A stretch of DNA of 64,000 bases, from assembly GCF_010731815.2 (NCBI RefSeq), contig NZ_AP022593.1, positions 1,736,001 through 1,800,000 on the forward strand, read 5' to 3'. The notes beneath the pieces were generated by a model that was not told the origin of the DNA, did no database searches, and saw nothing but the letters and a program-made list of their open reading frames with translations. This DNA comes from Mycolicibacterium arabiense. GTDB lineage: Bacteria; Actinomycetota; Actinomycetes; Mycobacteriales; Mycobacteriaceae. Positions 8,383-17,360 of this stretch are shown piece by piece (position 1 is the stretch's first letter; each line of letters opens with the position of its first letter). Made by a program: the position numbers and the translations under genes.

Positions 8383-9354
8383 GTGAAGTTTCTCGAGTTC
8401 GACGGAGTGGGTCGGGTCAGCCGTATCGGTCTTGGCACCTGGCAGTTCGGCTCGCGCGAATGGGGCTACGGCGACCAGTACGCCACCGGCGCCGCACGCG
8501 ACATCGTGACGCGCGCCCGCGCGCTCGGCGTGACCCTCTTCGACACCGCCGAGGTCTACGGCCTCGGCAAGAGCGAGCGCATCCTTGGCGATGCCCTCGG
8601 CGACGAGCGCGCTGAGGTCGCCGTGGCCAGCAAGATCATGCCCGTCGCACCTATCCCGGCCATCGTGAAGCAGCGCGCCAGGGCCAGTGCCAAGAGATTG
8701 CAGCTGACGCGCATCCCGCTCTACCAGATTCATCAATCGAATCCGTTGGTGCCCGATTCGGTGATCATGCCGGGGATGCGCGATCTGCTCGACGACGGCG
8801 TCATCGGCGCGGTGGGCGTCTCGAACTACTCGCTGGCGCGCTGGCAGAAGGCCGATGCCGCACTGGGCCGGCCGGTGATCAGCAATCAGGTGCACTTCTC
8901 GCTGGCGCATCCCGGCGCCTTGGACGACCTCGTCCCGTTCGCCGAACGGGAGAATCGGATGGTCATTGCCTACAGCCCGCTCGCCCAGGGACTGCTCGGC
9001 GGTAAGTACGGGCCGGACAACCGGCCCGGCGGTGTGCGCGCCCTCAATCCCCTGTTCGGGACCGAGAACTTGCGTCGCGTCGAGCCGCTGCTGGACACGC
9101 TCCGCGACGTGGCCGCCGACGTCGACGCCAAACCGGCGCAGGTGGCGCTCGCCTGGCTGATCAGCCTGCCGGGCGTCGTCGCCATCCCCGGCGCCTCGAG
9201 CGTCGAGCAACTGGAGTTCAACGTCGCGGCGGCCGACGTGGAACTCACCCCCGCCGCCCGGGACGCGTTGACCGACGCAGCCCGTGGGTTTCAACCGGTC
9301 TCGACGGGCGAATACGTCACCGAGCTGGTCAAGGAGAAGCTCGGCCGCGGCTGA
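8383..9354 (+). CDS. Aldo/keto reductase (Rv2298-like)
   Basis: The 323-residue protein is a (beta/alpha)8-barrel NADPH-dependent aldo/keto reductase. It shows GLGTWQFGSREWGYG at the start, the catalytic Asp and Tyr in LFDTAEVYGLGKSER, the Lys in VASKIMP, the His in YQIHQ, and the cofactor-binding ending AIPGASSVEQLEFN. Length and wording match M. tuberculosis Rv2298 closely as I remember it. Translation starts with GTG. It follows the SIP gene after 54 bp. Substrate unknown; detoxification of carbonyl compounds is the usual suggestion for the family. Confidence 0.9.
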   Translation: MKFLEFDGVGRVSRIGLGTWQFGSREWGYGDQYATGAARDIVTRARALGVTLFDTAEVYGLGKSERILGDALGDERAEVAVASKIMPVAPIPAIVKQRARASAKRLQLTRIPLYQIHQSNPLVPDSVIMPGMRDLLDDGVIGAVGVSNYSLARWQKADAALGRPVISNQVHFSLAHPGALDDLVPFAERENRMVIAYSPLAQGLLGGKYGPDNRPGGVRALNPLFGTENLRRVEPLLDTLRDVAADVDAKPAQVALAWLISLPGVVAIPGASSVEQLEFNVAAADVELTPAARDALTDAARGFQPVSTGEYVTELVKEKLGRG

Positions 9355-9457
9355 CTGTTTCAACAGCGCGCCAAGCTGGCAATACTGCGACGGACACCAG
9401 TCCGGAGGACTGATCGATCATCGGTCCGGGCAGCCAACTACTTCGTGAAGGGCATAC

Positions 9458-11740
9458 ATGTCTCAGGCGGCCGAGTCGGAACACGACGATCAAGGCACCG
9501 AGGATCACATCACCGAAGACCAGGGCACCGAAGACCAGGGCAACGAGCCGAGTGAAGTCACCTTCGACGAGTACCTCCACCCTGCGCGTCCGCGCGCGCT
9601 GCGGTACCGGCCCCGCGTCAAGGCTCCCTTCACCCGCCGATCCGTCACGCAGGACGGTCCGGCGACGGGTGACAATAAGGCCTACGTCTCCTGGCTGCTG
9701 AGCCAGTCGATGCTGGCGGATGCGAACGAGATCAGCCAGCAGTTCTCCGGCCAGGGCTCGATGTGGCAGAACCCGTATGCGAATCCCAGTCCGCGTGGCG
9801 CCGTGGAGACCGCCTCGGTGTGGTTCACCGCCTACCCGCTGTCGCTGATCACGCGCCCGAACGAATCGTTCCTCCACGCCATGGCCGACGAGGACATGTG
9901 GCAGGCGTTCTCCGACATCGGGATCGAGGCCATCCACACCGGTCCTGTGAAGCGGGCTGGCGGCATCTCCGGCTGGGAGACGACGCCCAGCGTCGACGGT
10001 CACTTCGACCGGATCAGCACGCAGATCGATCCGGCGTTCGGCACCGAGGACGAGTTCCGCAAGATGTGCGGCACCGCCAACTGGTACGGCGGCACCATCA
10101 TCGACGACATCGTGCCCGGCCACACGGGCAAGGGCGCCGACTTCCGGCTTGCCGAACTGAAGTACGCCGACTACCCCGGCATCTATCACATGGTCGACAT
10201 CGACCCCCGGGACTGGGAGCACCTGCCCGACGTCCCGCCCGGTGTCGACTCGGTCAACATCGACGCCGCCACCGAGGAGTGGCTCGACAAGGCCGGCTAC
10301 ATCATCGGGCGGCTGCAGCGGGTGATCTTCTACGCCGAGGGCGTCAAGGAGACCAACTGGAGCGTGACCCGTCCCGTGGTCGGCGTCGACGGCGTCGAAC
10401 GCCGCTGGGTGTACCTGCACTACTTCAAGGACGGTCAGCCGTCGATCAACTGGCTCGACCCTTCCTTCGCGGGCATGCGGCTGGTCATCGGTGACGCACT
10501 GCACTCGCTGACGGACCTGGGCACCGGCGGACTGCGCCTGGACGCCAACGGCTTCCTGGGCGCGGAGAAGACCGCTGCCGAGGACGGCGTGGGTTGGTCG
10601 GAGGGGCATCCGCTGTCCGAGGCCGCGAACCACCTGATCGCCAGTATGGTGCGCAAGGTCGGCGGGTTCACCTTCCAGGAACTCAACCTGACGATCGACG
10701 ACATCCGCGAGATCGGCGAGGCCGGGGCGGACCTGTCCTATGACTTCGTCAATCGCCCCGCCTACCAGCACGCCTTGGCGACCGCGGACACCGAGTTCCT
10801 CCGGTTGACGCTGCGCACGACGCTCGAGCTGAACGTGGACCCGGCCTCGCTGGTGCATGCGCTGCAGAACCACGACGAACTGACCTACGAACTCGTGCAC
10901 TGGTCGACCGGTCACCGCGACGACATCTACACGTACAAGGGCGAGGAGATCACCGGCGAGGCCCTCGGCGAGACCGTCCGGTCCGATCTCGCCACTCGTC
11001 TGACCGGCGAGAACGGCCCTTACAACCTGGTCTTCACCACCAACGGCATCGCATGCACCACCGCGACGGTCATCGCGGCGACCCTGGGCATCACCGACCT
11101 CGACGAGATCTCCGACATCGATCGCATCCGCCGGGCTCACCTACTGCTGGCGATGTTCAACGCATTGCAACCGGGCGTCTTCGCCCTGTCGGGGTGGGAC
11201 CTGTGCGGGATGCTCACGCTGCCCGCGAGTGACGTGGCAGAGCTGCTGCGCGGCGGCGATACCCGGTGGATTCACCGGGCGGCACACGACCTGATGGGGG
11301 TCAACCCGACCGCCACCCAGTCGAGTGCGGGCATGCCGCGAGGCAGGAGCCTGTACGGCTCGATTCCCGAGCAGCTCGAAGACGACGCCAGCTTCTTGCG
11401 CCAACTGCAGGCCATCCTGCGGGTCCGCTCGCACTACGGCATCGCGACGAGCCGTCAGATCGACATTCCCGAGGTGTCGCATCGCGGGATGCTGGTGCTG
11501 GTGCACCAGCTCGCCGACGAGGGTCGCTATCAGCTCACCGTGCTGAACTTCGCCAACGAAGAGGTCGCGGGCACCGTTCGATCGGACGAGATCCCCGCCG
11601 GTGGCCTGGTGTCGGACATGTTCACCGGCAAGCCGCTGGCAACGGTGGACGACCTGCACAGCTTCGCCGTGGAGATGCCCCCGCACCACGGCATGTCGCT
11701 TCTCGTCGAGGCGCCGTCTGCCGACGACGGGTCCGCCTGA
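9458..11740 (+). CDS. GH13 alpha-amylase-family enzyme (trehalose-synthase-like)
   Basis: The 760-residue protein has an acidic, repetitive N-terminus of about 35 residues, then a GH13 barrel with the complete set of motifs. These are DDIVPGHTG (region I), [12 protein letters not shown] with nucleophile Asp362, FQELNL with acid/base Glu408, and LQNHDELT with Asp473. The C-terminal 100 residues form the usual beta domain. The catalytic triad is intact, so it should be active on alpha-glucans, maltose or trehalose. It may be a hydrolase or a transglucosidase of the TreS kind, but it is longer than and diverges from standard TreS (about 600 residues), so I leave the substrate open. It stands alone after the aldo/keto reductase. 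Confidence 0.8.
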   Translation: MSQAAESEHDDQGTEDHITEDQGTEDQGNEPSEVTFDEYLHPARPRALRYRPRVKAPFTRRSVTQDGPATGDNKAYVSWLLSQSMLADANEISQQFSGQGSMWQNPYANPSPRGAVETASVWFTAYPLSLITRPNESFLHAMADEDMWQAFSDIGIEAIHTGPVKRAGGISGWETTPSVDGHFDRISTQIDPAFGTEDEFRKMCGTANWYGGTIIDDIVPGHTGKGADFRLAELKYADYPGIYHMVDIDPRDWEHLPDVPPGVDSVNIDAATEEWLDKAGYIIGRLQRVIFYAEGVKETNWSVTRPVVGVDGVERRWVYLHYFKDGQPSINWLDPSFAGMRLVIGDALHSLTDLGTGGLRLDANGFLGAEKTAAEDGVGWSEGHPLSEAANHLIASMVRKVGGFTFQELNLTIDDIREIGEAGADLSYDFVNRPAYQHALATADTEFLRLTLRTTLELNVDPASLVHALQNHDELTYELVHWSTGHRDDIYTYKGEEITGEALGETVRSDLATRLTGENGPYNLVFTTNGIACTTATVIAATLGITDLDEISDIDRIRRAHLLLAMFNALQPGVFALSGWDLCGMLTLPASDVAELLRGGDTRWIHRAAHDLMGVNPTATQSSAGMPRGRSLYGSIPEQLEDDASFLRQLQAILRVRSHYGIATSRQIDIPEVSHRGMLVLVHQLADEGRYQLTVLNFANEEVAGTVRSDEIPAGGLVSDMFTGKPLATVDDLHSFAVEMPPHHGMSLLVEAPSADDGSA
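9512..9541 (+). repeat. 15-bp tandem repeat coding for TEDQG
   Basis: ACCGAAGACCAGGGC occurs twice head to tail inside the GH13 gene, with a degenerate copy just before it. It encodes the acidic TEDQG repeats of the N-terminus. Copy number could vary between strains. Confidence 0.7.
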
Positions 11741-11837
11741 GCAACCCGCACCGGCGACGGGGTCGGAGTCAGATGGCATGATTCAGGCTTGAGGGTGCAG
11801 AACGCCGCCCGCCAGGTTCTCTCGGTTCTTCGGAACC

Positions 11838-12227
11838 ATGACAGCTGATTGGCAGCAAGGTGGCGACGTGAACTCTGCGCAACCGCGCGGTATCGAACTG
11901 ACCATTCTGGACGTCGATGGAGCCCGCGTCCTCGACGTACGCGGGGTGGTCGACCTCTTGTCCGCACCCGCATTCCGCGAGCACGTCGAGGCCGCCCTGG
12001 CCGAGGCACCTCGGGCGTTGCTGATCGATCTCACCGACGTCGACTTCTTCGCGTCGGTGGGTCTCGAAGTACTCGTCAGTGCGCACCGGTCCGCGCCCCC
12101 GACCACCCAGGTGGCCGTGGTCGCCGATGGGCCCGCTACGAGCAGGCCGATCCGCATCACGGGTGTCGATCAGATCGTGGCGCTGTACCCGACGTTGCAG
12201 CAGGCCGTCGATGGCATCGGGCACTAG
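11838..12227 (+). CDS. STAS-domain anti-sigma factor antagonist
   Basis: The 129-residue protein is one STAS domain: a beta-strand start (IELTILDVDGARVLDVRG), then LLIDLTDVDFFASVGLEVLV, which holds the Ser residue (ASVG) that is phosphorylated by the partner kinase in this family. Unphosphorylated antagonists bind the anti-sigma kinase and free the sigma factor. The next gene encodes such a kinase, so this is a partner pair, probably for SigF or a SigB/F-like factor. A GTG 30 bp downstream is an alternative start. No sigma gene is present nearby, so the target must be encoded elsewhere. Confidence 0.87.
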   Translation: MTADWQQGGDVNSAQPRGIELTILDVDGARVLDVRGVVDLLSAPAFREHVEAALAEAPRALLIDLTDVDFFASVGLEVLVSAHRSAPPTTQVAVVADGPATSRPIRITGVDQIVALYPTLQQAVDGIGH

Positions 12228-12292
12228 GAGCATCGGGCACTGGAACGGTCCGATTTGGTCACACCTGTTCGACGGGGGATACAACTCCGTTC

Positions 12293-12308
12293 GTTTGGGT
12301 AACCAAAC
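12293..12308 (+). promoter_or_regulatory. Hairpin / possible SigF-like element before the anti-sigma gene
   Basis: GTTTGG and CCAAAC form a perfect 6-bp dyad around GTAA, 6 bp before the ATG of the anti-sigma kinase. The centre reads GGGTAA, similar to a mycobacterial SigF -10 (GGGTA), but I see no matching -35 at the right distance. It may instead hide the translation start. Confidence 0.35.
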
Positions 12309-12314
12309 CTCATC

Positions 12315-12776
12315 ATGTCTTCGTCAACGATTGAACGCCCGGTCGGCGCAGGCCTCGCCCGTCGGGGCAACGCCGATGCCGAGACCGTCGCGGAGTTCCG
12401 CAATGCCGTGGACGAGTGGATCGACGAGACGATCACCGTGACCGCCGAACGTCGTTCCGACATCCTCCTCGCGACCGACGAGGCGCTCTCCAACTGCGCC
12501 GATCACGCATACCGTGAGCACGGTGATTTGGGGACGATGGCAATCGAGGTGACCCACCGGCGCGAGGACGCGACCGTCGTGGTCTGCGTCCGAGACTATG
12601 GCGCGTGGACGGCACCCGAGTCGCGCACCGCCGCGGCACTGCGTGGTCGGGGCATCGTATTGATGAACGCACTGGCCGATGACGTCTCCATTGACGGACG
12701 CGATGACGGCACCACGGTCAGTCTGCGCTTCTCGGCGTGCCGGGCGAAGCCCCGTCGTCTGCGCGAAGTTGCATAG
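12315..12776 (+). CDS. RsbW-like anti-sigma serine kinase (HATPase)
   Basis: This 153-residue GHKL-fold protein has an N box (ATDEALSNCADHAY), a G1 box (VCVRDYGAWT) and a G2 box (LRGRGIVLMNAL), the ATP-binding layout of RsbW/SpoIIAB kinases. Such proteins hold a sigma factor inactive and phosphorylate the STAS partner, here encoded 87 bp upstream. The C-terminus ends in a short basic tail (RAKPRRLREV). No Shine-Dalgarno is obvious; a 16-bp hairpin sits just before the ATG. The pair probably governs a stress-type sigma factor, which is an inference from family knowledge. Confidence 0.85.
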   Translation: MSSSTIERPVGAGLARRGNADAETVAEFRNAVDEWIDETITVTAERRSDILLATDEALSNCADHAYREHGDLGTMAIEVTHRREDATVVVCVRDYGAWTAPESRTAAALRGRGIVLMNALADDVSIDGRDDGTTVSLRFSACRAKPRRLREVA

Positions 12777-12919
12777 CAGTTCATCTTTGGTTAAGTGGCT
12801 TTCTTCTCCGATAGCAATTCCTGCCTGCAACAAGCTGTCGGAAATGTCACATCAGCAAAACAAACTATTTCCCTGATTCGGATGGACGCCGGTCGGCGGC
12901 TTGGGTAACGTTCCTGCCC

Positions 12920-13189
12920 ATGCGGAACAAGGGGTCCAAGTACGCGCTCGAGGCGAAGCAGAGTTCGCTGGACGCCGCGAATGCGATGTTGGACGCCGAA
13001 CTCGCCTCACGGTGCGAGTGCGGACACCGGCACCCCGAGCATGGTCTGTCAGGCCCATGCCACGGATGTCACTGCTGCATCGACGACGACGATCGCAGTG
13101 ACCATGTGTACGAGCGCTGCCGGTGTACGGCCTTCGTGCTCGCCGGTGACGTCGCAGTCGAAGCGGCCTCGCTGATACACGTCGGGTAG
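12920..13189 (+). CDS. Cys/His-rich miniprotein, probably zinc-binding
   Basis: The 89-residue product has a helical N-terminus and then a dense metal-binding region: CECGHRHPEH, then GPCHGCHCC, a run of Asp, and YERCRCTAF. The spacing of Cys and His suggests one or two zinc sites like a small zinc ribbon. It is read from an ATG 30 bp after an AT-richer stretch. Similar small CxCG...H...CxxCxC proteins occur in actinobacteria without a known role. It stands alone between the anti-sigma gene and the SARP regulator. Codon usage and the conserved-looking motif support a real gene, but no function is known to me. Confidence 0.62.
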   Translation: MRNKGSKYALEAKQSSLDAANAMLDAELASRCECGHRHPEHGLSGPCHGCHCCIDDDDRSDHVYERCRCTAFVLAGDVAVEAASLIHVG

Positions 13190-13254
13190 CGGCTGCCCAC
13201 GCGCGTCCGGCCTGGCGCCCGCCGGGCGGCCTGACTGCTTATCCTGTGTCGGCA

Positions 13255-16200
13255 ATGAGCGCGATCCGGATCACCTTGTTCGGGCCTCTGACCGTGCACG
13301 TCGATCACCGCCCGGTCGATCTGAGGGGCCCGCAGCCACGTGCCGTCCTGGCCCGCCTCGCGCTGGCCGGTGGCGAGGTGGTCTCGACCGATCGACTCAT
13401 CGACGACATCTGGGCAGGCGAGCCGCCACCGAAGGCGTTGGGCGGACTCCAAGTTCACGTGTCCCATCTCCGCCGGGCGCTGGAGCCGAGGCGTGAACGC
13501 CGGGCACCTGCGCGAACTCTGGTGAGTGCGCCGCCGGGGTATGCCCTGCGCCTGCCCGTCGACGCGGTCGACACCTGGCGGTTCGAGGCGCTGCTGCGTC
13601 AGGCCGCAGCCATCGGCGACCCGACGGCTCGTGCCCGCCTGCTGCGCGAGGCGCTGAACTGCTCCGCGGCGCCGGTGCTTCCCGAGTTCACCGACGCCGC
13701 TTGGGCGGCAACGGAGTCGACGCGCCTCGCCGACCTGCGAGCCACCGTTCTCGAGCAGTACGCCGCCATCGGCATGGACCTCGGCTGGCATGCCACGCTC
13801 ATCCCCGAACTCGAACGGCACCTCGCCGCCGATCCGCTCCGCGAAGAGGCGGTCCGGCTACTCGCAATCGCCCTGTACCGCGCCGGCCGTCAACGTGACG
13901 CCCTGGCGCAGTTGCGCGCCGCGCGTGCTCGCCTGGCCGACGAGTTGGGGGTCGACCCCGGCCCAGCGCTCCGAGCGCTAGAGGCCGACATCCTGGCGCA
14001 CGCCGATGCGCTGCTCGCGCCGACGATGGTGACGCCTCGCGCCTCGGTCGCGCCGACGGCGGCGAACCCGCCTGCGACGGGAGCCCGGACTCGCGCCACA
14101 GCGCTCGGGCGGTCTGCCGAGCTGGCCCGGATCGACGCCGCCGCCCGAACGGTGGCGGCCGACGGCCTGCGCACGGTCTGGATCGGCGCCGACGCCGGCG
14201 TGGGCAAGACGACGCTCACCGAGGTTGCGGCTCAACGTCTTCGGGCATCCGGCTGGTCGGTTGCCCGTGGCCGGTGTCCCGAGGTGGATGGGGCTCCCCC
14301 GGCCTGGGCATGGTCGGAAGTCTTCAGTTCCCTTGGCCGATCGGCGCCCGCGATCGGATCGGCGTTCGAGCTGGCAGCCGCCGTCGGTGACCGGTTGCGA
14401 GACGTGACCGCCGATGCCCCACTGCTCGTGGTCCTCGACGACCTGCACCGCGCCGACGGAGCGACACTGCAGCTGCTGCGCACGCTGGCCCTCGACCTCG
14501 CCGACCATCCGATACTCGTCCTCGGCGCCCACCGCAGCGCCGAGTCAGGACCCGACCTGGCGGCCACGTGGGCAGCGTTGGCGGCCGTCACCGTCGAGCG
14601 CATCGAACTCGGCGGTCTGAGCCGCGATGGAGTGCTCGCGCTCATCGGTGAACACGCGCCGGGCTTCGAGCACGATCGCGACGTCGTGGACACGCTGACC
14701 GCGCGCACCGGCGGCAATCCACTGTTCGTCACCGAGTTCGCCCGCCTAATGTCCTCGGAGGGTCGATCCGCTGCCGCCACCGCGGTACCGGCGGGGGTCG
14801 CAGACGTCCTGCGCCGCAGATTGACTCGGTTGCCGGGCCCGGCGCGCACGGTTCTGCAGCAGGCTGCCGTGCTCGGCCGGGAGGCCGACGTCGACCTGCT
14901 GATCCGCATCGCGCAGCGCGACGAGGACGAGGTGCTCGACGGGCTCGAGGCCGCCGTCCTCGCCGGCCTACTCGACGAGCCGGATCCCACTCGCGTCAGG
15001 TTCACGCACGCACTCGTCCGCGACACGCTCTACGACGACACCCCGCGGCTGCGCCGGGCCCGTTGGCACGCAGCGGCATTGCGAGAACTGCGCACTGCAC
15101 CCGACCCCGACGTCGCGGCGCTGGCCCATCACGCACTCGCCGCGGCGACCCCCGCCACGGCGGCCGATGCCGCAGCCCTCGCCGCGCGGGCCGCCTCGCA
15201 GGCGATGGAACTCAATGCGCCCGGCGAAGCCATGCACCTGGCGGAGTCGGCGGTTCGGACGGCCGACCTCGCAGCGGGCGCCGTTTCCGTCGGGGACACG
15301 GTGCGGATGCTCGTCGAACTCACGCGTGCGGCAGCGCAGTCGGGCGCCGCGGCGCGGGCACGTCCCGCCCGTTCGCGCGCAGTGGCGCTGGCCGCGGAGT
15401 CCGGCGACGACGACCTCCTGCTCGCCGCCCTCACTGCCTACCGCGCCCCCATCTCGTGGACGGTGCGCGGTTTCGGCACCGACGACACCGACGTCGAACA
15501 GCCGCTTCGCCGCGCGCTGGCAGAGCATCCGAAGGCCGACCCGGTGACCCGGGTCTGGCTGCTGGTGGCCTTGATCTTCGAGATCGAGAACGAGGCAGCC
15601 GGCGGTGACCTGAGCGAGGCCTTCGCACTGGCCGACGAGGCAGTGGCGGTGGCGCGCAGCACCGGTGACGCCACCGCGACGTGCGCCGCGCTCAACGCTG
15701 CCGCCTACCTGTCCCTGGGCCCCGACCGCGCCGATGAACGCGATGACCTCGTCGGCGAACTGCTCTGCGTGGCGCGCGAGAACGACCTGCTCGGCTACGA
15801 GGCGCTGGCGCACTGGTTCCTCTTCCTGTGTGCGTCCGCGCGCACCGACCTGACCGCGGCCATCCACCAGGCGGACCTCGCCGTCGAGAAGTCCACGATC
15901 GGTCAGCTCGCCGCGCTCGTCCAGGTGGTCGAGATCTACCAGGCCGTGCTGTGCGTACTCGCCGGCCGCTACGACGACGCCGCCACGCGCTACCGCCAGG
16001 CCGCCCAACGGCTCGCCGCGACCGGGATGGCCAGCGCCGCCGAGATCGCGGTGGTGTTCGAGGTCGTCCTCGCCTTTCATCGTGACGAGATGGCGAGCCT
16101 GACCGATGCGATGACCGCACTGCACGACGTACACCCCGACGCGATGAACGAGGTGTTCGTGCTCGCGCTGATGGCCGCGGGCCGTGTGGACGAGGCCCGT

Positions 16201-16548
16201 TCGCGCTGGGCGACGCGAACGCCGGTGCGCCGCAACTACTATTGGCTTGCGCGGATGGCGCTGTATGCGCGCGCCGCCGTAGCGGTCGGCGACCTCAAGG
16301 AGTGTGCGAAGGCCTACGCCGAACTCGCCCCCTGGGCCGGCCGCGTGGCCGGCATCGACTCGGGGTCGGTCGCGTTCGGGATCGTCGACGACGCCCTGGC
16401 CCTGCTCGCCGATGCGCTCGGTCGAGCGAGTGACGCCGAACGCCACCGCGGCGACGCCGAGACGGTGCGGGTGCGCCTGGCGGCTGACCTCGACCGCGTC
16501 GGCGTCACCCCCAGATCGCCTTCTCCATCCGGCGGTACCGCGGCGTGA
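13255..16548 (+). CDS. SARP/AfsR-type regulator with AAA ATPase and TPR-like region
   Basis: This 1097-residue protein has three parts. Residues 1-95 form an OmpR-like winged helix (IRITLFGPLTVHV, then VSHLRRALEP). Residues 100-250 form a bacterial transcriptional activator domain (DPLREEAVRLLAIALYRAGR and the ending RLADELGVDPGP). An AAA/STAND ATPase follows, with Walker A GADAGVGKTTL (Lys318) and Walker B LLVVLDDLHRADG. The C-terminal half is helical and TPR-like. Large regulators of this class switch on secondary or stress pathways on a cellular signal. An in-frame GTG 9 bp upstream is an alternative start. The 3' end overlaps the convergent hemerythrin gene by 44 bp. Confidence 0.9.
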   Translation: MSAIRITLFGPLTVHVDHRPVDLRGPQPRAVLARLALAGGEVVSTDRLIDDIWAGEPPPKALGGLQVHVSHLRRALEPRRERRAPARTLVSAPPGYALRLPVDAVDTWRFEALLRQAAAIGDPTARARLLREALNCSAAPVLPEFTDAAWAATESTRLADLRATVLEQYAAIGMDLGWHATLIPELERHLAADPLREEAVRLLAIALYRAGRQRDALAQLRAARARLADELGVDPGPALRALEADILAHADALLAPTMVTPRASVAPTAANPPATGARTRATALGRSAELARIDAAARTVAADGLRTVWIGADAGVGKTTLTEVAAQRLRASGWSVARGRCPEVDGAPPAWAWSEVFSSLGRSAPAIGSAFELAAAVGDRLRDVTADAPLLVVLDDLHRADGATLQLLRTLALDLADHPILVLGAHRSAESGPDLAATWAALAAVTVERIELGGLSRDGVLALIGEHAPGFEHDRDVVDTLTARTGGNPLFVTEFARLMSSEGRSAAATAVPAGVADVLRRRLTRLPGPARTVLQQAAVLGREADVDLLIRIAQRDEDEVLDGLEAAVLAGLLDEPDPTRVRFTHALVRDTLYDDTPRLRRARWHAAALRELRTAPDPDVAALAHHALAAATPATAADAAALAARAASQAMELNAPGEAMHLAESAVRTADLAAGAVSVGDTVRMLVELTRAAAQSGAAARARPARSRAVALAAESGDDDLLLAALTAYRAPISWTVRGFGTDDTDVEQPLRRALAEHPKADPVTRVWLLVALIFEIENEAAGGDLSEAFALADEAVAVARSTGDATATCAALNAAAYLSLGPDRADERDDLVGELLCVARENDLLGYEALAHWFLFLCASARTDLTAAIHQADLAVEKSTIGQLAALVQVVEIYQAVLCVLAGRYDDAATRYRQAAQRLAATGMASAAEIAVVFEVVLAFHRDEMASLTDAMTALHDVHPDAMNEVFVLALMAAGRVDEARSRWATRTPVRRNYYWLARMALYARAAVAVGDLKECAKAYAELAPWAGRVAGIDSGSVAFGIVDDALALLADALGRASDAERHRGDAETVRVRLAADLDRVGVTPRSPSPSGGTAA

Positions 16549-17188
16549 GTAGGAACAGCATGACGCCGATCACCGGTCCGGCGTCGCGCTTCAGTGCGCT
16601 GAGTTCGTCGGCGGACACGGCCGCCGCGATTCGCGGCAGCTCGAACGACATGTTGGCTCCCCTGCGAATTCGGGTCTCGACGTCTTGCCAGTCGGAGACC
16701 GACAGGTAGCGCCGGATGACCGGAAGGGTGTCGCGCTCTTCCTCGGCGATGTGCTCGGCCAACGTGTTCCGCACGTCGACCAGACGGCCGGCCACGACGG
16801 CTGCGCTGCGCCGCGATGGCGAGGCCCCGAACTTCCGAACCGTCTCGGCGAGCCCGTCGAGTTTCGGGACGAGCGCTTCGTGGTCTTCGGTGAGCGCGGT
16901 GAGGTCGACGTGCGCACCGGCTCGCAGTTCGATGACCGGCCACAGGATGTCGTCCTCGGCACGGTGATGGTGGTGGATGGAGTCGACCATCGACTCGAGG
17001 TAGCGCACCACGGCTCGGACACGGCGACGGGTGATGTCGACGCCCCCGTCGGCCATCGCCATGGTGACGCCGATGGTTCGGTCGAGGTCGCGCAGCATCA
17101 CCCTGTGCGCGATCTGCATGCCGAGGACGTTCGGGGTGTCGGCGGACTCGGCGGTGGCGGGATCGGTGGTGGCGGGATCGGTGTTCAT
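16505..17188 (-). CDS. Hemerythrin-like HHE-domain protein
   Basis: The 227-residue protein has a hemerythrin four-helix bundle: SIHHHHRAEDDILWPVIE, LTEDHEALVPKL, and LAEHIAEEERDTLPVI supply His and Glu/Asp ligands for a di-iron centre. After the bundle lies a C-terminal extension with a hydrophobic stretch (VIGVMLFLL). Such proteins bind oxygen or respond to oxidative or nitrosative stress in mycobacteria. I chose the ATG at 17188, after which the protein begins with a short low-complexity TDPATTDPAT stretch; the frame stays open much further upstream but that extension would overlap the divergent MFS promoter. It is convergent with the SARP gene. Confidence 0.85.
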   Translation of the reverse strand: MNTDPATTDPATAESADTPNVLGMQIAHRVMLRDLDRTIGVTMAMADGGVDITRRRVRAVVRYLESMVDSIHHHHRAEDDILWPVIELRAGAHVDLTALTEDHEALVPKLDGLAETVRKFGASPSRRSAAVVAGRLVDVRNTLAEHIAEEERDTLPVIRRYLSVSDWQDVETRIRRGANMSFELPRIAAAVSADELSALKRDAGPVIGVMLFLLTPRYRRMEKAIWG

Positions 17189-17360
17189 GGCGTGGCTCCT
17201 GGTCGGGGTGGCGGATGGTGACGCCGCCCACGGTGCCCTCGTCCACTTGCGATGGACTTGGCAGCGACTTGGCGGGTCAGGGTTGCGGACCCAGGTGTGG
17301 TTTGAATCACGACCGGGCGTGGCATCCCCGGCGGCAGACGCCACACCTTGGGAGGTCGGC

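Noticed and set aside
9329..11140. Long open frame of about 600 codons on the minus strand opposite the GH13 gene
   Set aside because: It has no recognisable domain and is explained by high GC and codon bias of the intact GH13 gene on the plus strand.
12852..13058. Small minus-strand frame opposite the Cys-rich miniprotein
   Set aside because: It has no motif and is shorter; the plus-strand frame has an ordered metal-binding Cys/His pattern.
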